A stretch of 64,000 nt of DNA from UBA4658 sp002405485 (GTDB lineage: Bacteria > Planctomycetota > Phycisphaerae > Phycisphaerales > UBA1924), in the NCBI GenBank assembly GCA_036823255.1, contig DAISGC010000002.1:45367-109366 (forward strand), in the 5' to 3' direction. The stretch's first letter is position 1; every line of letters begins with the position of its first letter. The notes under the pieces are model-generated. The model had not been told where the DNA came from, ran no database searches, and saw only the letters and a list, made by a program, of their open reading frames with translations. Of this stretch, positions 35,097 to 43,993 are shown piece by piece. The position numbers were made by a program, and so were the translations under genes.

Positions 35097-37037
35097 ATGA
35101 ACAGCAAGGCGTGGATGTCGGCGGCGGCGCTCGGGGCTGGGCTGGTGCTCTTTGTGGCGGTGAACATCGTGGCTGGTCAGGCGATGCGTTCGGCCAGGGT
35201 GGACCTGACCGAGGGCAAGCTGTACACGCTCAGCCCGGGTTCGAGGCAGATCGCCGCGAAGCTCCAGGAAGACATCACGCTCACGCTGTACGTTTCGCAA
35301 AAGCAGCTTTCGGAAGCGCCTGTGATCCAGGGGTATGTGCGGCGGGTCCGGGAGATGCTGGACGAACTCGTGCGGGCGTCGGGGGGAAAGCTCTCCCTGC
35401 GGGTGGTGGACCCGGAGCCGTATTCCGAAGCCGAGGACCGAGCTGTGCAGGCGGGGCTGGCGGCATTGCCGGCGGGATCCGGCGGGCTTGGGGGACTTGC
35501 GGGTGATCGGCTGTACTTCGGGCTCGTCGGGACCAACAGCGTTGATCAGACCGAAGTCATCAAGTTCTTCGACCCAAGCAAGGAATCATTCCTTGAGTAC
35601 GACCTGACGCGGCTGGTGTATCTGCTCTCGAGTCCGAAGAAGAGCAGCATCGGGATCATGTCCTGGCTGCCCATCGAGGGGCAGGAGGGCAACCCGTTCA
35701 TGGGCGGGCGCGGGACACCGGCGTGGCAGATCAGCCGCAAGTTGAAGGAGTTCTTTGACGTCAAGACGGTGGAGACGACGGCGGCGGCGATCCCGCCGGA
35801 GATCAAGGTTCTGCTGATCGTGCATCCGAAGAACCCGAGTGAGCAGACGCTATATGCGATCGACCAGTTCGTGCTCAAGGGCGGTCGGGCGATCGTGTTC
35901 GTGGATCCGAACTGCGAGGCGGATGTGCCGCCGGGCATGAACCCGATGCAGGCGATGAGCATGCCCAAGGCGAGCGAGTTGCCAAAGCTGCTGGATGCGT
36001 GGGGCGTCGCGTATTCCAAGGACAAGGTGGTTCTGGACAAGGCGTCGGCGGTGAGCGTGCGGGTGGGGAGCGAGAATCGTCCGGAGACCGTGCCGTACGT
36101 GGCATGGCTGATGCTGGGCGGCGACTCGCGATCGGCGGGCGATCCGATCACGGGGCAACTGGAGCGGATGTTCGTCGGGACGGCGGGCTCGCTGGCCCGC
36201 AAGGATGGGGCGACGACGGAGTTTCAGCCGCTGCTGACAACCTCGGCGACGGCGATGCTGGCCGACGCGTCGGTGGTGTCGTTCATCCCCGAGCCCAAGA
36301 AGCTGCTGGCGGAGTATGCGCCGGGGACGGCCAAGCTCACCCTGGCTGCACGGGTGACGGGCAAGGTGCAATCGGCGTTTGCGGATGGAGCGCCCAAGCC
36401 CGCCGAGGGCCAGGTGGGTGCCCCCGAGCCCGCGCCGCACGTGGCGGAATCGGCCGGGCCGATCGACGTTGTGGTGATCGCCGACGCGGACTTGCTGGCG
36501 GACCGGTTCTGGGTGAATGAGGCGCGTCTGGGGAACATCCTGCTGGGGTACGACGAGTTCAGCGATAATGGCTCGCTGGTAGTGAACGCGGCAGACAACC
36601 TGAGCGGGTCGTCGGAACTGGCGTCGCTGCGGGCCCGGGGGAAGTTCTCGCGGCCGTTCACCAAGGTCGAGGAGTTGCAGCGGAGCGCTCAGCAGGCGTA
36701 TCAGGCCAAGGAGCAGGAACTGCAGCGAAAGCTCCGCGAAACCGAGCAGAAGATCAACGACATGCAGCGGCAGCGGCCCGACGCCGCGGACGGAAGGGTG
36801 TACCTGACCCCCGAGCAGCAGACGGAGATCGACAAGTTCCGGGCCGAGCTGATCGCGACCCGCAAGGAGCTGAGGGACGTGCAGTTCCAGCTCACCAAGG
36901 ACACCGAGCAGATGGGCACGACGCTGAAGGCGATCAACATCGGGTTGATGCCGGTGCTCGTCGGCGCGGGGGCGATCGGGCTGGCGGCGTACCGATCTTC
37001 GAGGCGACGATCGGATCGCATGGCGACCAAGGGATGA
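35097..37037 (+). CDS. GldG-like ABC-type transport auxiliary protein
   Basis: 646 residues. One membrane segment near the N terminus (AAALGAGLVLFVAVNIV), the motif RVDLTEGKLYTLSPGSR, and a large extracytoplasmic domain (LTLYVSQ, SIGIMSWLPIEG, PPEIKVLLIVHPKNPSEQ) of the GldG/ABC_transp_aux type. A coiled coil around residues 530-610 (QAKEQELQRKL) and a C-terminal membrane segment follow. GldG normally works with an ATPase (GldA) and a permease (GldF) encoded next to it; neither is in this window, since the upstream neighbours are divergent glycosyltransferases. A DUF4340 gene follows 45 bp later, as usual. The role, membrane complex assembly or export, is inferred from the family. Confidence 0.83.
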   Translation: MNSKAWMSAAALGAGLVLFVAVNIVAGQAMRSARVDLTEGKLYTLSPGSRQIAAKLQEDITLTLYVSQKQLSEAPVIQGYVRRVREMLDELVRASGGKLSLRVVDPEPYSEAEDRAVQAGLAALPAGSGGLGGLAGDRLYFGLVGTNSVDQTEVIKFFDPSKESFLEYDLTRLVYLLSSPKKSSIGIMSWLPIEGQEGNPFMGGRGTPAWQISRKLKEFFDVKTVETTAAAIPPEIKVLLIVHPKNPSEQTLYAIDQFVLKGGRAIVFVDPNCEADVPPGMNPMQAMSMPKASELPKLLDAWGVAYSKDKVVLDKASAVSVRVGSENRPETVPYVAWLMLGGDSRSAGDPITGQLERMFVGTAGSLARKDGATTEFQPLLTTSATAMLADASVVSFIPEPKKLLAEYAPGTAKLTLAARVTGKVQSAFADGAPKPAEGQVGAPEPAPHVAESAGPIDVVVIADADLLADRFWVNEARLGNILLGYDEFSDNGSLVVNAADNLSGSSELASLRARGKFSRPFTKVEELQRSAQQAYQAKEQELQRKLRETEQKINDMQRQRPDAADGRVYLTPEQQTEIDKFRAELIATRKELRDVQFQLTKDTEQMGTTLKAINIGLMPVLVGAGAIGLAAYRSSRRRSDRMATKG

Positions 37038-37082
37038 AGCGAGGAACGGTTTCGCAGGGACGATTCAACGGGGCGCATCGGC

Positions 37083-38315
37083 ATGAACAGCAAGGTGGTC
37101 GTGATCCTGGGAATCCTGGCGGCGGCGGGAGTTGTCGGGGCGGTCGTGGTGAGCCGATCCAGATCGCCGCAACGAGCCGAGATCGGCGAGGGACTGGATC
37201 GCCGCGTGCTTCTGCCCACGCTCGCGCAGCGGGCCGGAGACATCGCCCAGATCACGGTGACACGAGCCACGGGCACGGTGACGGTCGTCAATCAGGACGG
37301 TCAGTGGCGCGTCAGGGAGAAGGGTGACTATCCGGCGAAGCTCGAGAGCGTCCGCGGCGTGGTGGTCGGCCTGACCGACCTTCGCGAGGTTGAGCGCAAG
37401 ACCAGCAGACCGGAGCAGTTCGACAAGCTGGGCGTTCAGGATCCGGTCCCGGCCGCCGCGGCCGGACAGCCCGGGGCAAACGGGGAGGAGTCGCAGAGCA
37501 CGCTGGTGACCTTGAGTGACAAAGAGGGCAAGTCGATCGCCTCGATCATTTTGGGCAACATCAAGCCGGGGATGACGCCGGAGGTGTACGTGCGTCGAGT
37601 TGGTGAGAACCAGTCGTGGCTTGCGGCGGGGCGCGTGGACGTGCCTCGGGAAGCGACTGGATGGATGGACACCAAGCTCGCGGATATCCGGAGGGAGCGC
37701 GTGCGGAGCGTGAGCGTGACGCACGCGGATGGATCAAGCGTGGTGGTCAGCCGGGCGCAGCAGAACGACGCGATGGCTCTCCAGAACATTCCAGCGGGGA
37801 AGGAGATCAAGGACCCGGGATCGACTGAGAGCATCGCGGGAACGCTCAACGGGCTGATGTTCCAGGATGTGATGGCGCTGGCCAGCTTGGACCCGGCGGC
37901 TCCGACGGAAGGGCAGACGCCTGGACCTCGGATCGAAGTCCGCACGTTTGATGGGCTGGTGGTGAACATCGTGAGCGTGACGCACCTTGGCCGGTCGTGG
38001 TGGAAGATGTCCGCATCGGTGGATGAGAGCGTGCTTGCAACACTGCCACCGACGCAGCCGACGCCGCAGACGGGTGAATCGGCGGCGGTCGCGCCCGCTG
38101 CCGCGACGCAGGAGGGTGTGAGGGCGGAGGCGGCGGGGCTGAACGCGGCGTGGTCAACTCATGTCTTTGCGCCCTCGGACTGGAAGGTCCGAACGCTGAA
38201 CATGACGATGGCCGAACTGGTCAAGGATGTCGCTCCCCCGGCCGCAGAGCCGGCGTCGCCGGGAGCGAGTCCGTCTCCTGGCGAGCCCGAGTTTGGGCGG
38301 CCGCCTCAAGGTTGA
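37083..38315 (+). CDS. DUF4340 domain-containing protein
   Basis: 410 residues. An N-terminal membrane anchor (VVVILGILAAAGVVGAVVV) then an extracytoplasmic domain with the DUF4340 pattern: VTVVNQDGQWRVREKGDYPA, a Leu/Asp-rich LTDLREVERKTSRPEQFDKLGV, LGNIKPGMTPEVYVRRVGE and WMDTKLADIRRERVRSV. DUF4340 proteins accompany GldG-like proteins; their function is not established. The C terminus is Pro/Ala-rich. It overlaps the convergent membrane-protein gene by 10 bp at the 3' ends. Confidence 0.82.
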   Translation: MNSKVVVILGILAAAGVVGAVVVSRSRSPQRAEIGEGLDRRVLLPTLAQRAGDIAQITVTRATGTVTVVNQDGQWRVREKGDYPAKLESVRGVVVGLTDLREVERKTSRPEQFDKLGVQDPVPAAAAGQPGANGEESQSTLVTLSDKEGKSIASIILGNIKPGMTPEVYVRRVGENQSWLAAGRVDVPREATGWMDTKLADIRRERVRSVSVTHADGSSVVVSRAQQNDAMALQNIPAGKEIKDPGSTESIAGTLNGLMFQDVMALASLDPAAPTEGQTPGPRIEVRTFDGLVVNIVSVTHLGRSWWKMSASVDESVLATLPPTQPTPQTGESAAVAPAAATQEGVRAEAAGLNAAWSTHVFAPSDWKVRTLNMTMAELVKDVAPPAAEPASPGASPSPGEPEFGRPPQG

Positions 38316-39469
38316 GCGGGGTAGAGTCGACCGCGGACGAGCAGTCGGCTGATGAGGACGACCACGAGCCCGGGGACAAGCCAGAACTCATCACGCATGA
38401 TGAAGCCGAGCCAGTAACAGGGCGTGGCCGCCGTGATGGCGAGGATGAGCACGCCGAGCTTTCGGCGGCCTTGCGGGCCAGCGACACCGGCGTGGCCGTC
38501 GCGGGTCGGGATCATGCAAAGCCAGGCATAGGCCGGGAAGACGAGCCCGTAGAAGGACATGAACAGCCGATAGGTGAGTTCGCCGAAGGTGATGCCCCAG
38601 GGCGTGTGGTACCAGCAGAACGCCGAGATCGCGGCGCCGACGATGAGCGCGACGAAGAACACGGCGACGGGAAGACGCGATGGCTTGGCGGAGGCGAGGA
38701 CTGGAATGTGCAGCAGGCTGGTGTAGGCGGCCTGGAGTGCGATGTGGCAGCCGATGATCAGGACGCCGGGGAGCATCACGGCGAGTTCAGGGTTCTGGAG
38801 GAGCAGGGCGACTGGCTCGGCGTAGGTGAGCGTGCCGAGGATCATTGCGAAGAAGAGCACGCCGAAGCCGAGCGCGAACGCCAAGGGGGCGCGTGCGCCC
38901 AGATGCACACGAGCCCTGTGAAAAGTGCCGTCGAGATAGGGGCAGAGGGCAAAGCCGAAGACGCAGACGGGGGCGAGCAGAAGGAGATCCGTCGGCGGGG
39001 CTTCCGATCGCGGAAGGGTGAGACCGTTGCCATTCCAGGCGAGGGCGAGGATGACGAGCGACGCGATCCAGATCAGGGCCGCGCCAACCCCTCGAAGCAG
39101 GCCGGCGATCGCGGCGGCCACGAGCGCGCCAGCGGCATAGACATAGGTCAGCCGTTCGGACGCGAAGAACATGGTGCCGATGGAGAAGAGAAAGACAACC
39201 TGGAAAGCGATGGTGATCGCGGAGAAGCAGGCGACGGCGGTTGCGTGGCGGGTGGTGATGGCTCGGCTGTGCTCGGGCGAGGAAACGACAAAGCCCATGG
39301 CCGCGGCGCCGAGCACGTTGGGCAGGGCGAAGGCGACGAACCCCCACACGCCGTAGTCGCGGACGAGCAGCACGGGCAGGAACATGCCGATGACCCACGT
39401 CCAGGAGCAGGCGAGGTAGCACGCCCAGCCCAGGGTGGCCGGCAGGGATGGCTTTGCGGGGGCGATCAC
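38306..39469 (-). CDS. Multispanning membrane protein
   Basis: 387 residues with about 11 membrane segments and short loops. The N-terminal part (GWACYLACSWTWVIGMFLPVLLVRDYG) resembles the start of some sodium/solute symporter-like proteins, but I see no complete signature and do not assign a substrate. GTG 39469 overlaps the panD stop as GTGA, which suggests translational coupling; another GTG lies one codon upstream. Convergent with the DUF4340 gene. Confidence 0.7.
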   Translation of the reverse strand: MIAPAKPSLPATLGWACYLACSWTWVIGMFLPVLLVRDYGVWGFVAFALPNVLGAAAMGFVVSSPEHSRAITTRHATAVACFSAITIAFQVVFLFSIGTMFFASERLTYVYAAGALVAAAIAGLLRGVGAALIWIASLVILALAWNGNGLTLPRSEAPPTDLLLLAPVCVFGFALCPYLDGTFHRARVHLGARAPLAFALGFGVLFFAMILGTLTYAEPVALLLQNPELAVMLPGVLIIGCHIALQAAYTSLLHIPVLASAKPSRLPVAVFFVALIVGAAISAFCWYHTPWGITFGELTYRLFMSFYGLVFPAYAWLCMIPTRDGHAGVAGPQGRRKLGVLILAITAATPCYWLGFIMRDEFWLVPGLVVVLISRLLVRGRLYPAQP

Positions 39470-39846
39470 CACTCGCGTTCGGACTCGTAGTGCATGACGC
39501 GTTCGATGGAGTTGTCGTCGCGCATGATCAGGACCTTGGGGCGGTGGTTTCGATACTCGTCGTCGGACATCCAGGCGTAGTGCATGATGATGAGCTTGTC
39601 GCCGGGTTCAACGAGGTGGGCGGCGGCGCCGTTGAGCTCGATGCACCCGGAGCCGCGCTGGCCGCGGAAGATATAGGTCTCAAACCGCTCGCCGTTGCGG
39701 CAGTTGGCGATGGTGACCTGATCATTCACGCGCATGCCGCAGCGTTCGAGGAGGTCGGCGTCGATGGTGATGGACCCGATGTAGTCGGGCTTGGCCGCGG
39801 TGCAGCGGGCCATGTGGATTTTGCTGTGGAGGACTGGGCGGAGCAT
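39466..39846 (-). CDS. panD: Aspartate 1-decarboxylase
   Basis: 126 residues. Makes beta-alanine from aspartate for pantothenate and CoA synthesis, using a pyruvoyl group formed by self-cleavage. From ATG 39846 the cleavage pair falls exactly at Gly24-Ser25 in YIGSITIDADLL, the canonical position, which decides this start over an upstream in-frame ATG at 39903. The later motifs NGERFETYIFRGQRGSG and LNGAAAHLVEPGDKLIIMHYA are standard. Other pan genes are not in the window. Confidence 0.96.
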   Translation of the reverse strand: MLRPVLHSKIHMARCTAAKPDYIGSITIDADLLERCGMRVNDQVTIANCRNGERFETYIFRGQRGSGCIELNGAAAHLVEPGDKLIIMHYAWMSDDEYRNHRPKVLIMRDDNSIERVMHYESEREW

Positions 39847-39915
39847 GAGGGGCAGAAGAATAGGGATGATCGACGGACGCAGGCGGGACGCCAAAGCCAC
39901 CAAGGCAGATTCGGG

Positions 39916-40302
39916 TCAGTGCTCGTACAACTCGATCGGCAAGCCGTCAGGATCGGCAAAGAAGGTGTATCGCTTGCCGGTGTTTGGGTCGGTGCGAACG
40001 GGCTCGATGGCGACGCCGAGTGTCTGTAAGCGAGCGACCTCGGCTTCGATACTCGCGACGGCGAAGGCGAGGTGGCGGAGCCCGGCGGCTTCGGGGTGCG
40101 TGGGGCGTGGCGGCGGGTTCAAGAAGGAGAACAGCTCGATCTGCACGCCGCCGTCGAGGGCGAGATCGAGCTTCCAGCTCTGGCGTTCGGCGCGGAAGGT
40201 CTCGCGGATGATCGGCAGGCCGAGCACGCGCGTGTAGAAGTCGCGCGAGCGCGGGTAATCCGAAGCGATGATGGCGACGTGGTGCAGGCGCACGTGCGTC
40301 AA
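39916..40302 (-). CDS. VOC-family protein (YaeR/glyoxalase-like)
   Basis: 128 residues of the vicinal-oxygen-chelate fold. LHHVAIIASDYPRSRDFYTRVLGL, IELFSFLNPPPRP, LRHLAFAV and FADPDGLPIELYEH match the YaeR-like glyoxalase/bleomycin-resistance subgroup, with the His and Glu metal ligands in place. Substrate unknown. The likely start is TTG 40302, overlapping the hmgA stop by 4 bp; GTG 40293 is an alternative. Confidence 0.85.
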   Translation of the reverse strand: MTHVRLHHVAIIASDYPRSRDFYTRVLGLPIIRETFRAERQSWKLDLALDGGVQIELFSFLNPPPRPTHPEAAGLRHLAFAVASIEAEVARLQTLGVAIEPVRTDPNTGKRYTFFADPDGLPIELYEH

Positions 40303-41729
40303 GGTGCCCAGACGTTGGCGGTGCCGCCGCCGGGAACTCCTGTCGCAGCGGCACCGGCGCCGTTGGTGCCAGGCAAGGGCGCGGCGATCTCCTTGGTGGT
40401 CGCATCAACTCGCAGCACGTTGACGGGATGCGTTTCTTTGGGGAACGCCGCGGCGTGCATGGGCGGGACGGTCACGCCGTTGAGGTGCATCTTGCCGCTG
40501 GAAAGGCCCGGGAAGTGCTCGCCCTGCCAGCTTGCCGGATACTTGGTGTCGTCGAGTTCGAGCGACGCCTTGGTCGGAAAGAGCGGGCGGAAGGTGTCGC
40601 ACATCACGGCGAGTTCCTGGGTGTGCGTCGCCGTGAGCGAGGCCTCGATGGTGCCGGGGTGCGGGCCGTGCGGGATGCCTTGTGGGTGGAGCGTCAGCGA
40701 GCCGACCTCGATGCCCTTGCGCGAGCCGAAGTTACCCTCGACGTAGTACAGCACTTCGTCAGAGTCGAGATTCGAGTGGTTGTACGGCACCTTGATGCTC
40801 TGCGGGTGATAGTCCAAGAGCCGCGGGCAGAACGAGCAGATGACGAAGTTGTGGGCCTCGAACGTCTGATGGATCGGCGGGGGCATGTGCAGCTTGCCCG
40901 TGATCGGGGAGAAGTCGTCGACGTTGAAGGCGTAGGGGTAGTAGCAGCCGTCCCAGCCGACGATGTCGAGCGGGTGGTAGTGATAGATGTACTCATGGAC
41001 GAGATCGCGGGCCTTGATGCGGACGGGGAAGTCGCCCTTCTGGTCCCACGTCAGCGGAAACTCGGGCGTGCGGAGATCGCGCTCGCAGTACGGCGCGTGC
41101 TCGAGGAACTGTCCGGTGGCCTTCGACACATACCGCGGCGGCGGGCCGATGTGGCTGCCGTTGGCAGTCTCGATCAGGAGCACCTTGCCGAAGGGCATGT
41201 CGGCGATCGACGGCTCACCCGGCTTGACGCTCGCGGCGTCACGCTTGTCCCAGACGATCTGATAGATCACGCCCTTGGGGATGACGACGTAGTCCTTCGG
41301 CCCGAACTTGATCGTGCCGAGCATGGTGTGGCAGAGGCCCGAGCCGAAGTGGAAGAACAAACACTCGTCGCCCTGGCCGTTCTTGAAGTGATACGCCATC
41401 TGCTCCGCCGGATTGCAGACGGCCATCTCGACATCGCTGTTGCCAAACAGCACCACGCGCCCGGTGACAAAGTCGCCCTTGGGGGGGAGGGGGGCACTCT
41501 TGACGTGCCGCATGCGCATGATGTCCTGCTCGACATACTCCACCTTGGTCGAGTACAGCGGCTTCCACCCATAGACCTGGGTCGGCGGGTGAATGTGGTA
41601 CATGGTCGTCGTGGGGCCGACAAAGCCTTCGGTGCCGAAGACCTCTTCGGAGTACAGGCACCCGTCGGGGCGACGGAACTGCACGTGACGCTTCTTGGGG
41701 AGCAGGCCGAGCTTGAGGTAGAAGGGCAT
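40299..41729 (-). CDS. hmgA: Homogentisate 1,2-dioxygenase-like protein
   Basis: 476 residues. Fe(II) cupin-type dioxygenase that opens the homogentisate ring in tyrosine breakdown. Visible motifs include TMYHIHPPTQV, HFGSGLCHTMLGTIKFGPKDYVVIPKG, YPYAFNVDDFSPITGKLHMPPPIHQTFE, and the metal-site region YNHSNLDSDEVLYYVEG with HPQGIPHGPHPG. The H-to-E spacing in the metal motif is seven, as in the bacterial subgroup. ATG 41729 has a perfect AGGAGG 6 nt upstream, deciding it over ATG 41744. G7 and G6 runs (plus-strand letters) at 41481-41494 lie in codons near residue 80. No fumarylacetoacetase or hppD gene is nearby, so the substrate is by family only. Confidence 0.82.
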   Translation of the reverse strand: MPFYLKLGLLPKKRHVQFRRPDGCLYSEEVFGTEGFVGPTTTMYHIHPPTQVYGWKPLYSTKVEYVEQDIMRMRHVKSAPLPPKGDFVTGRVVLFGNSDVEMAVCNPAEQMAYHFKNGQGDECLFFHFGSGLCHTMLGTIKFGPKDYVVIPKGVIYQIVWDKRDAASVKPGEPSIADMPFGKVLLIETANGSHIGPPPRYVSKATGQFLEHAPYCERDLRTPEFPLTWDQKGDFPVRIKARDLVHEYIYHYHPLDIVGWDGCYYPYAFNVDDFSPITGKLHMPPPIHQTFEAHNFVICSFCPRLLDYHPQSIKVPYNHSNLDSDEVLYYVEGNFGSRKGIEVGSLTLHPQGIPHGPHPGTIEASLTATHTQELAVMCDTFRPLFPTKASLELDDTKYPASWQGEHFPGLSSGKMHLNGVTVPPMHAAAFPKETHPVNVLRVDATTKEIAAPLPGTNGAGAAATGVPGGGTANVWAP

Positions 41730-41798
41730 GGAAAACCTCCTCATGGTATTCTACGCAAGGGATGCGGGGCGACTCGGCAAGCGCAGACGGGGACGCAC

Positions 41799-43187
41799 AT
41801 GTACATCCACTCGGTCCACATGTACAACCTCCGGTGCTTTGGGAAAGCCGAGTTGGCCCTGACCTATCCCGGTGGACCGGGCAGGACGCCGTCAGCGGCG
41901 AGCGGGCTGGAAGAGCCGGAACTGCCGAACGTGAACGTGCTGCTTGGAGGCAATGGGAAGGGCAAGACGACGGTGCTGCGGGCCCTGGTGCTCTCGACGC
42001 TGGCGCCGGTGCTCGCCGAGCAGTCGGGGTTTTTGCCGTATCGGCTGGTTCGAAGGACCAAAGCGGACGCGAAACGTCGCGAGCCGGTGCAATGTCTGGT
42101 GAAGTCCCGGGTTGTGCTGCACCCGTCGGACGTGCCAAAGCCGCCAAAGACGCTGGTGGATCTGCTAGCGCGGCTGGAGTCCACTCCGGGCAAAGTGCAG
42201 GACCGGATGGTCTTTGAGCGTGTGCCGCTGAATCCGCTCAAGCATGCGAGGTTGAGGCAGGCCCGCGATCGCGACATGGAGCAGATGCTGTCGGAGGCGG
42301 CGACAGCGCCACCGTTCGTCGACAGCATGTACGGGGACTACAGCCCCGCGATGTTCATGGTCGCCTACGGCGCGACTCGGCGCGTGGAGACCGGGCTGAT
42401 CGACGAGGGCACACGGTCCAAGCTGCGGGCTCCGAGATACACGCGCGTCGCGGGGATCTTTGAGGACCACGTTGCGCTGCGTCCGCTGGGTTCGTGGCTG
42501 CCTTCGGCGCGGGGCCGCGCGGCTGAGGTCAAGCGTTTGCTCAATGCGATTCTCCCCGGCGAGGTCCGCTTTACGGGCCAGTTCTCGCGTGAGGACGGTC
42601 AGTACCTGTACGCCAAGGACGACGCACTCGTCCCGTTCGCCGCGCTCTCGGACGGATATCGCGCGTTCATCGGATGGGTCGGCGATCTGCTGGGGCATCT
42701 GCATGACTGCTGCAGACGCACGGCCAAGCTCTCGAGCATGAACGGGGTGGTGCTCGTGGACGAGATCGACCTGCATCTGCACCCCAAGTGGCAGCAGACG
42801 GTCGTGCGATCGGTGGCCAAGGCATTGCCGAAACTGCAGTTCGTCCTGACCACGCACAGTCCGCTCATCGCTGGGACGCTCGCGCCGGCGAACATCCACG
42901 TCATGGAGGACGCTCAGGACGGCGTGCTGGTGACGCAGATCAACGAGGATCTTCGAGGCAAGACATCCGACGAGGTGCTGGAGAGCCCGTACTTCGACAT
43001 GGAGAGCACGCGCGATCCCGAGACCGAGAGCACCCTCGCCCAGCTTGCCAAAAAGGTTGGCAAGGGGGACGCCCGGGCGGCGGTCGAGTATCTGCGGCTG
43101 CTGACAGGATCGAAGTCGCCCGGCACGCCAGCCCGTCGAGGCGGCGTGCAAGCGGCGTCGCGGCGGAGCCGGAGGGCTCGGCGATGA
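41799..43187 (+). CDS. ptuA: AAA ATPase of a Septu-like system (PtuA-like)
   Basis: 462 residues. SMC/RecF-type ABC ATPase: Walker A GGNGKGKTT (50-58), the signature-like LSDGYR (283-288), Walker B VVLVDEID (317-324) followed by LHLHP, and the switch His in TTHSP (351-355). Length and order match PtuA, the ATPase of the Septu antiphage system and of PtuA/PtuB-type retron effectors. ptuB starts 4 bp inside its end as ATGA, so the two are translationally coupled. In known Septu, PtuA forms an oligomer with PtuB and ATP state controls the nuclease. A long open frame upstream of 41799 is antisense to hmgA. The C-terminal tail is Arg-rich. Confidence 0.85.
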   Translation: MYIHSVHMYNLRCFGKAELALTYPGGPGRTPSAASGLEEPELPNVNVLLGGNGKGKTTVLRALVLSTLAPVLAEQSGFLPYRLVRRTKADAKRREPVQCLVKSRVVLHPSDVPKPPKTLVDLLARLESTPGKVQDRMVFERVPLNPLKHARLRQARDRDMEQMLSEAATAPPFVDSMYGDYSPAMFMVAYGATRRVETGLIDEGTRSKLRAPRYTRVAGIFEDHVALRPLGSWLPSARGRAAEVKRLLNAILPGEVRFTGQFSREDGQYLYAKDDALVPFAALSDGYRAFIGWVGDLLGHLHDCCRRTAKLSSMNGVVLVDEIDLHLHPKWQQTVVRSVAKALPKLQFVLTTHSPLIAGTLAPANIHVMEDAQDGVLVTQINEDLRGKTSDEVLESPYFDMESTRDPETESTLAQLAKKVGKGDARAAVEYLRLLTGSKSPGTPARRGGVQAASRRSRRARR

Positions 43188-43981
43188 TCCGGTACGCGAT
43201 ATCCGATGCCGATCTTCGGCAGAAGATCGGCTCGACGTGGCTGAACAAGGCCGCGAAGAACACCGCCGCACTCAAGGCCGCGGGTGCATATTCCAAGGAC
43301 GCGGTGAGCGAGAACTGGGGCGAGGTGAAGCACGTGTTCATGAAGATTCAGGGGAACAAGTGCGGGTACTGCGAGCGCGAGCTGGAGGACGCCGCGATCG
43401 AGCATGACGTGGAGCATTTCCGCCCAAAGAGCAGCGTCAAGCCGTGGCACAAGGGCGCACCGCCGAGCGATCTGCCCGCGAACCTTGGCTCGGAGAGTGA
43501 GCTCGGGTACTACATGCTTGCGTTCGACTACCGGAACTATCTGGCGAGTTGCAAGACGTGCAACTCAACGTACAAGAACAACGCGTTTCCCGTGGCGCGA
43601 ACGCGGACGCTCCGGGGAACCAGCCCTTCAGAGTGCGCAGCCGAGAAACCGTACCTTGCGTATCCGATCGGCGCGCAAGCGGAGGACCCGGAGTCGCTGT
43701 TCACCTTCGTGGGCGTCGTGCCGACGCCGGTGAGCGCGAACGCCAGGGGACGGGCGATCATCGCCTTCTTCGGGCTGGAACGCAGGAACAAGCTGCGCAA
43801 AGAGCGGCTGCTGATCATCCGATCGATGTATCTCGCGTTCACCGCAAACTTCCCGGAAGCCAGAGCCATGGTCGACGAGGCATGCAAGGACCACGCGCCA
43901 CACGCATCGTGCGCCCGGGCGTATCGCGTGCTGCTCGGCTCCGATCTCGCTCTTGCGAAGAAGCTCGCGTTTCCAGACTGA
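43184..43981 (+). CDS. ptuB: HNH nuclease of a Septu-like system (PtuB-like)
   Basis: 265 residues. HNH domain of the retron/Septu type (TIGR02646-like): C60-x2-C63, then the catalytic block E73-H-D-V-E77-H78-F-R-P-K, then Y-R-N-Y-L (117-120) and C123-x2-C126-N. The N-terminal 45 residues are helical and basic, and the C-terminal third (about residue 165 on) is helical with FFGLERRNKLRKERLL. PtuB is the effector that cleaves DNA or other nucleic acid when the system is triggered. The ATG overlaps the ptuA stop. No reverse transcriptase or ncRNA for a retron is visible next to it. Confidence 0.85.
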   Translation: MIRYAISDADLRQKIGSTWLNKAAKNTAALKAAGAYSKDAVSENWGEVKHVFMKIQGNKCGYCERELEDAAIEHDVEHFRPKSSVKPWHKGAPPSDLPANLGSESELGYYMLAFDYRNYLASCKTCNSTYKNNAFPVARTRTLRGTSPSECAAEKPYLAYPIGAQAEDPESLFTFVGVVPTPVSANARGRAIIAFFGLERRNKLRKERLLIIRSMYLAFTANFPEARAMVDEACKDHAPHASCARAYRVLLGSDLALAKKLAFPD

Positions 43982-43993
43982 GGTCAGAGGCGC

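Noticed and set aside
40428..41798. N-terminal extension of the ptuA frame
   Set aside because: Antisense to the homogentisate dioxygenase gene and lacks ATPase features; the Walker A-bearing protein starts at 41799.
41799..43981. Retron
   Set aside because: The ATPase and HNH pair resembles retron effectors, but no reverse transcriptase or msr/msd-like RNA is visible on either side.
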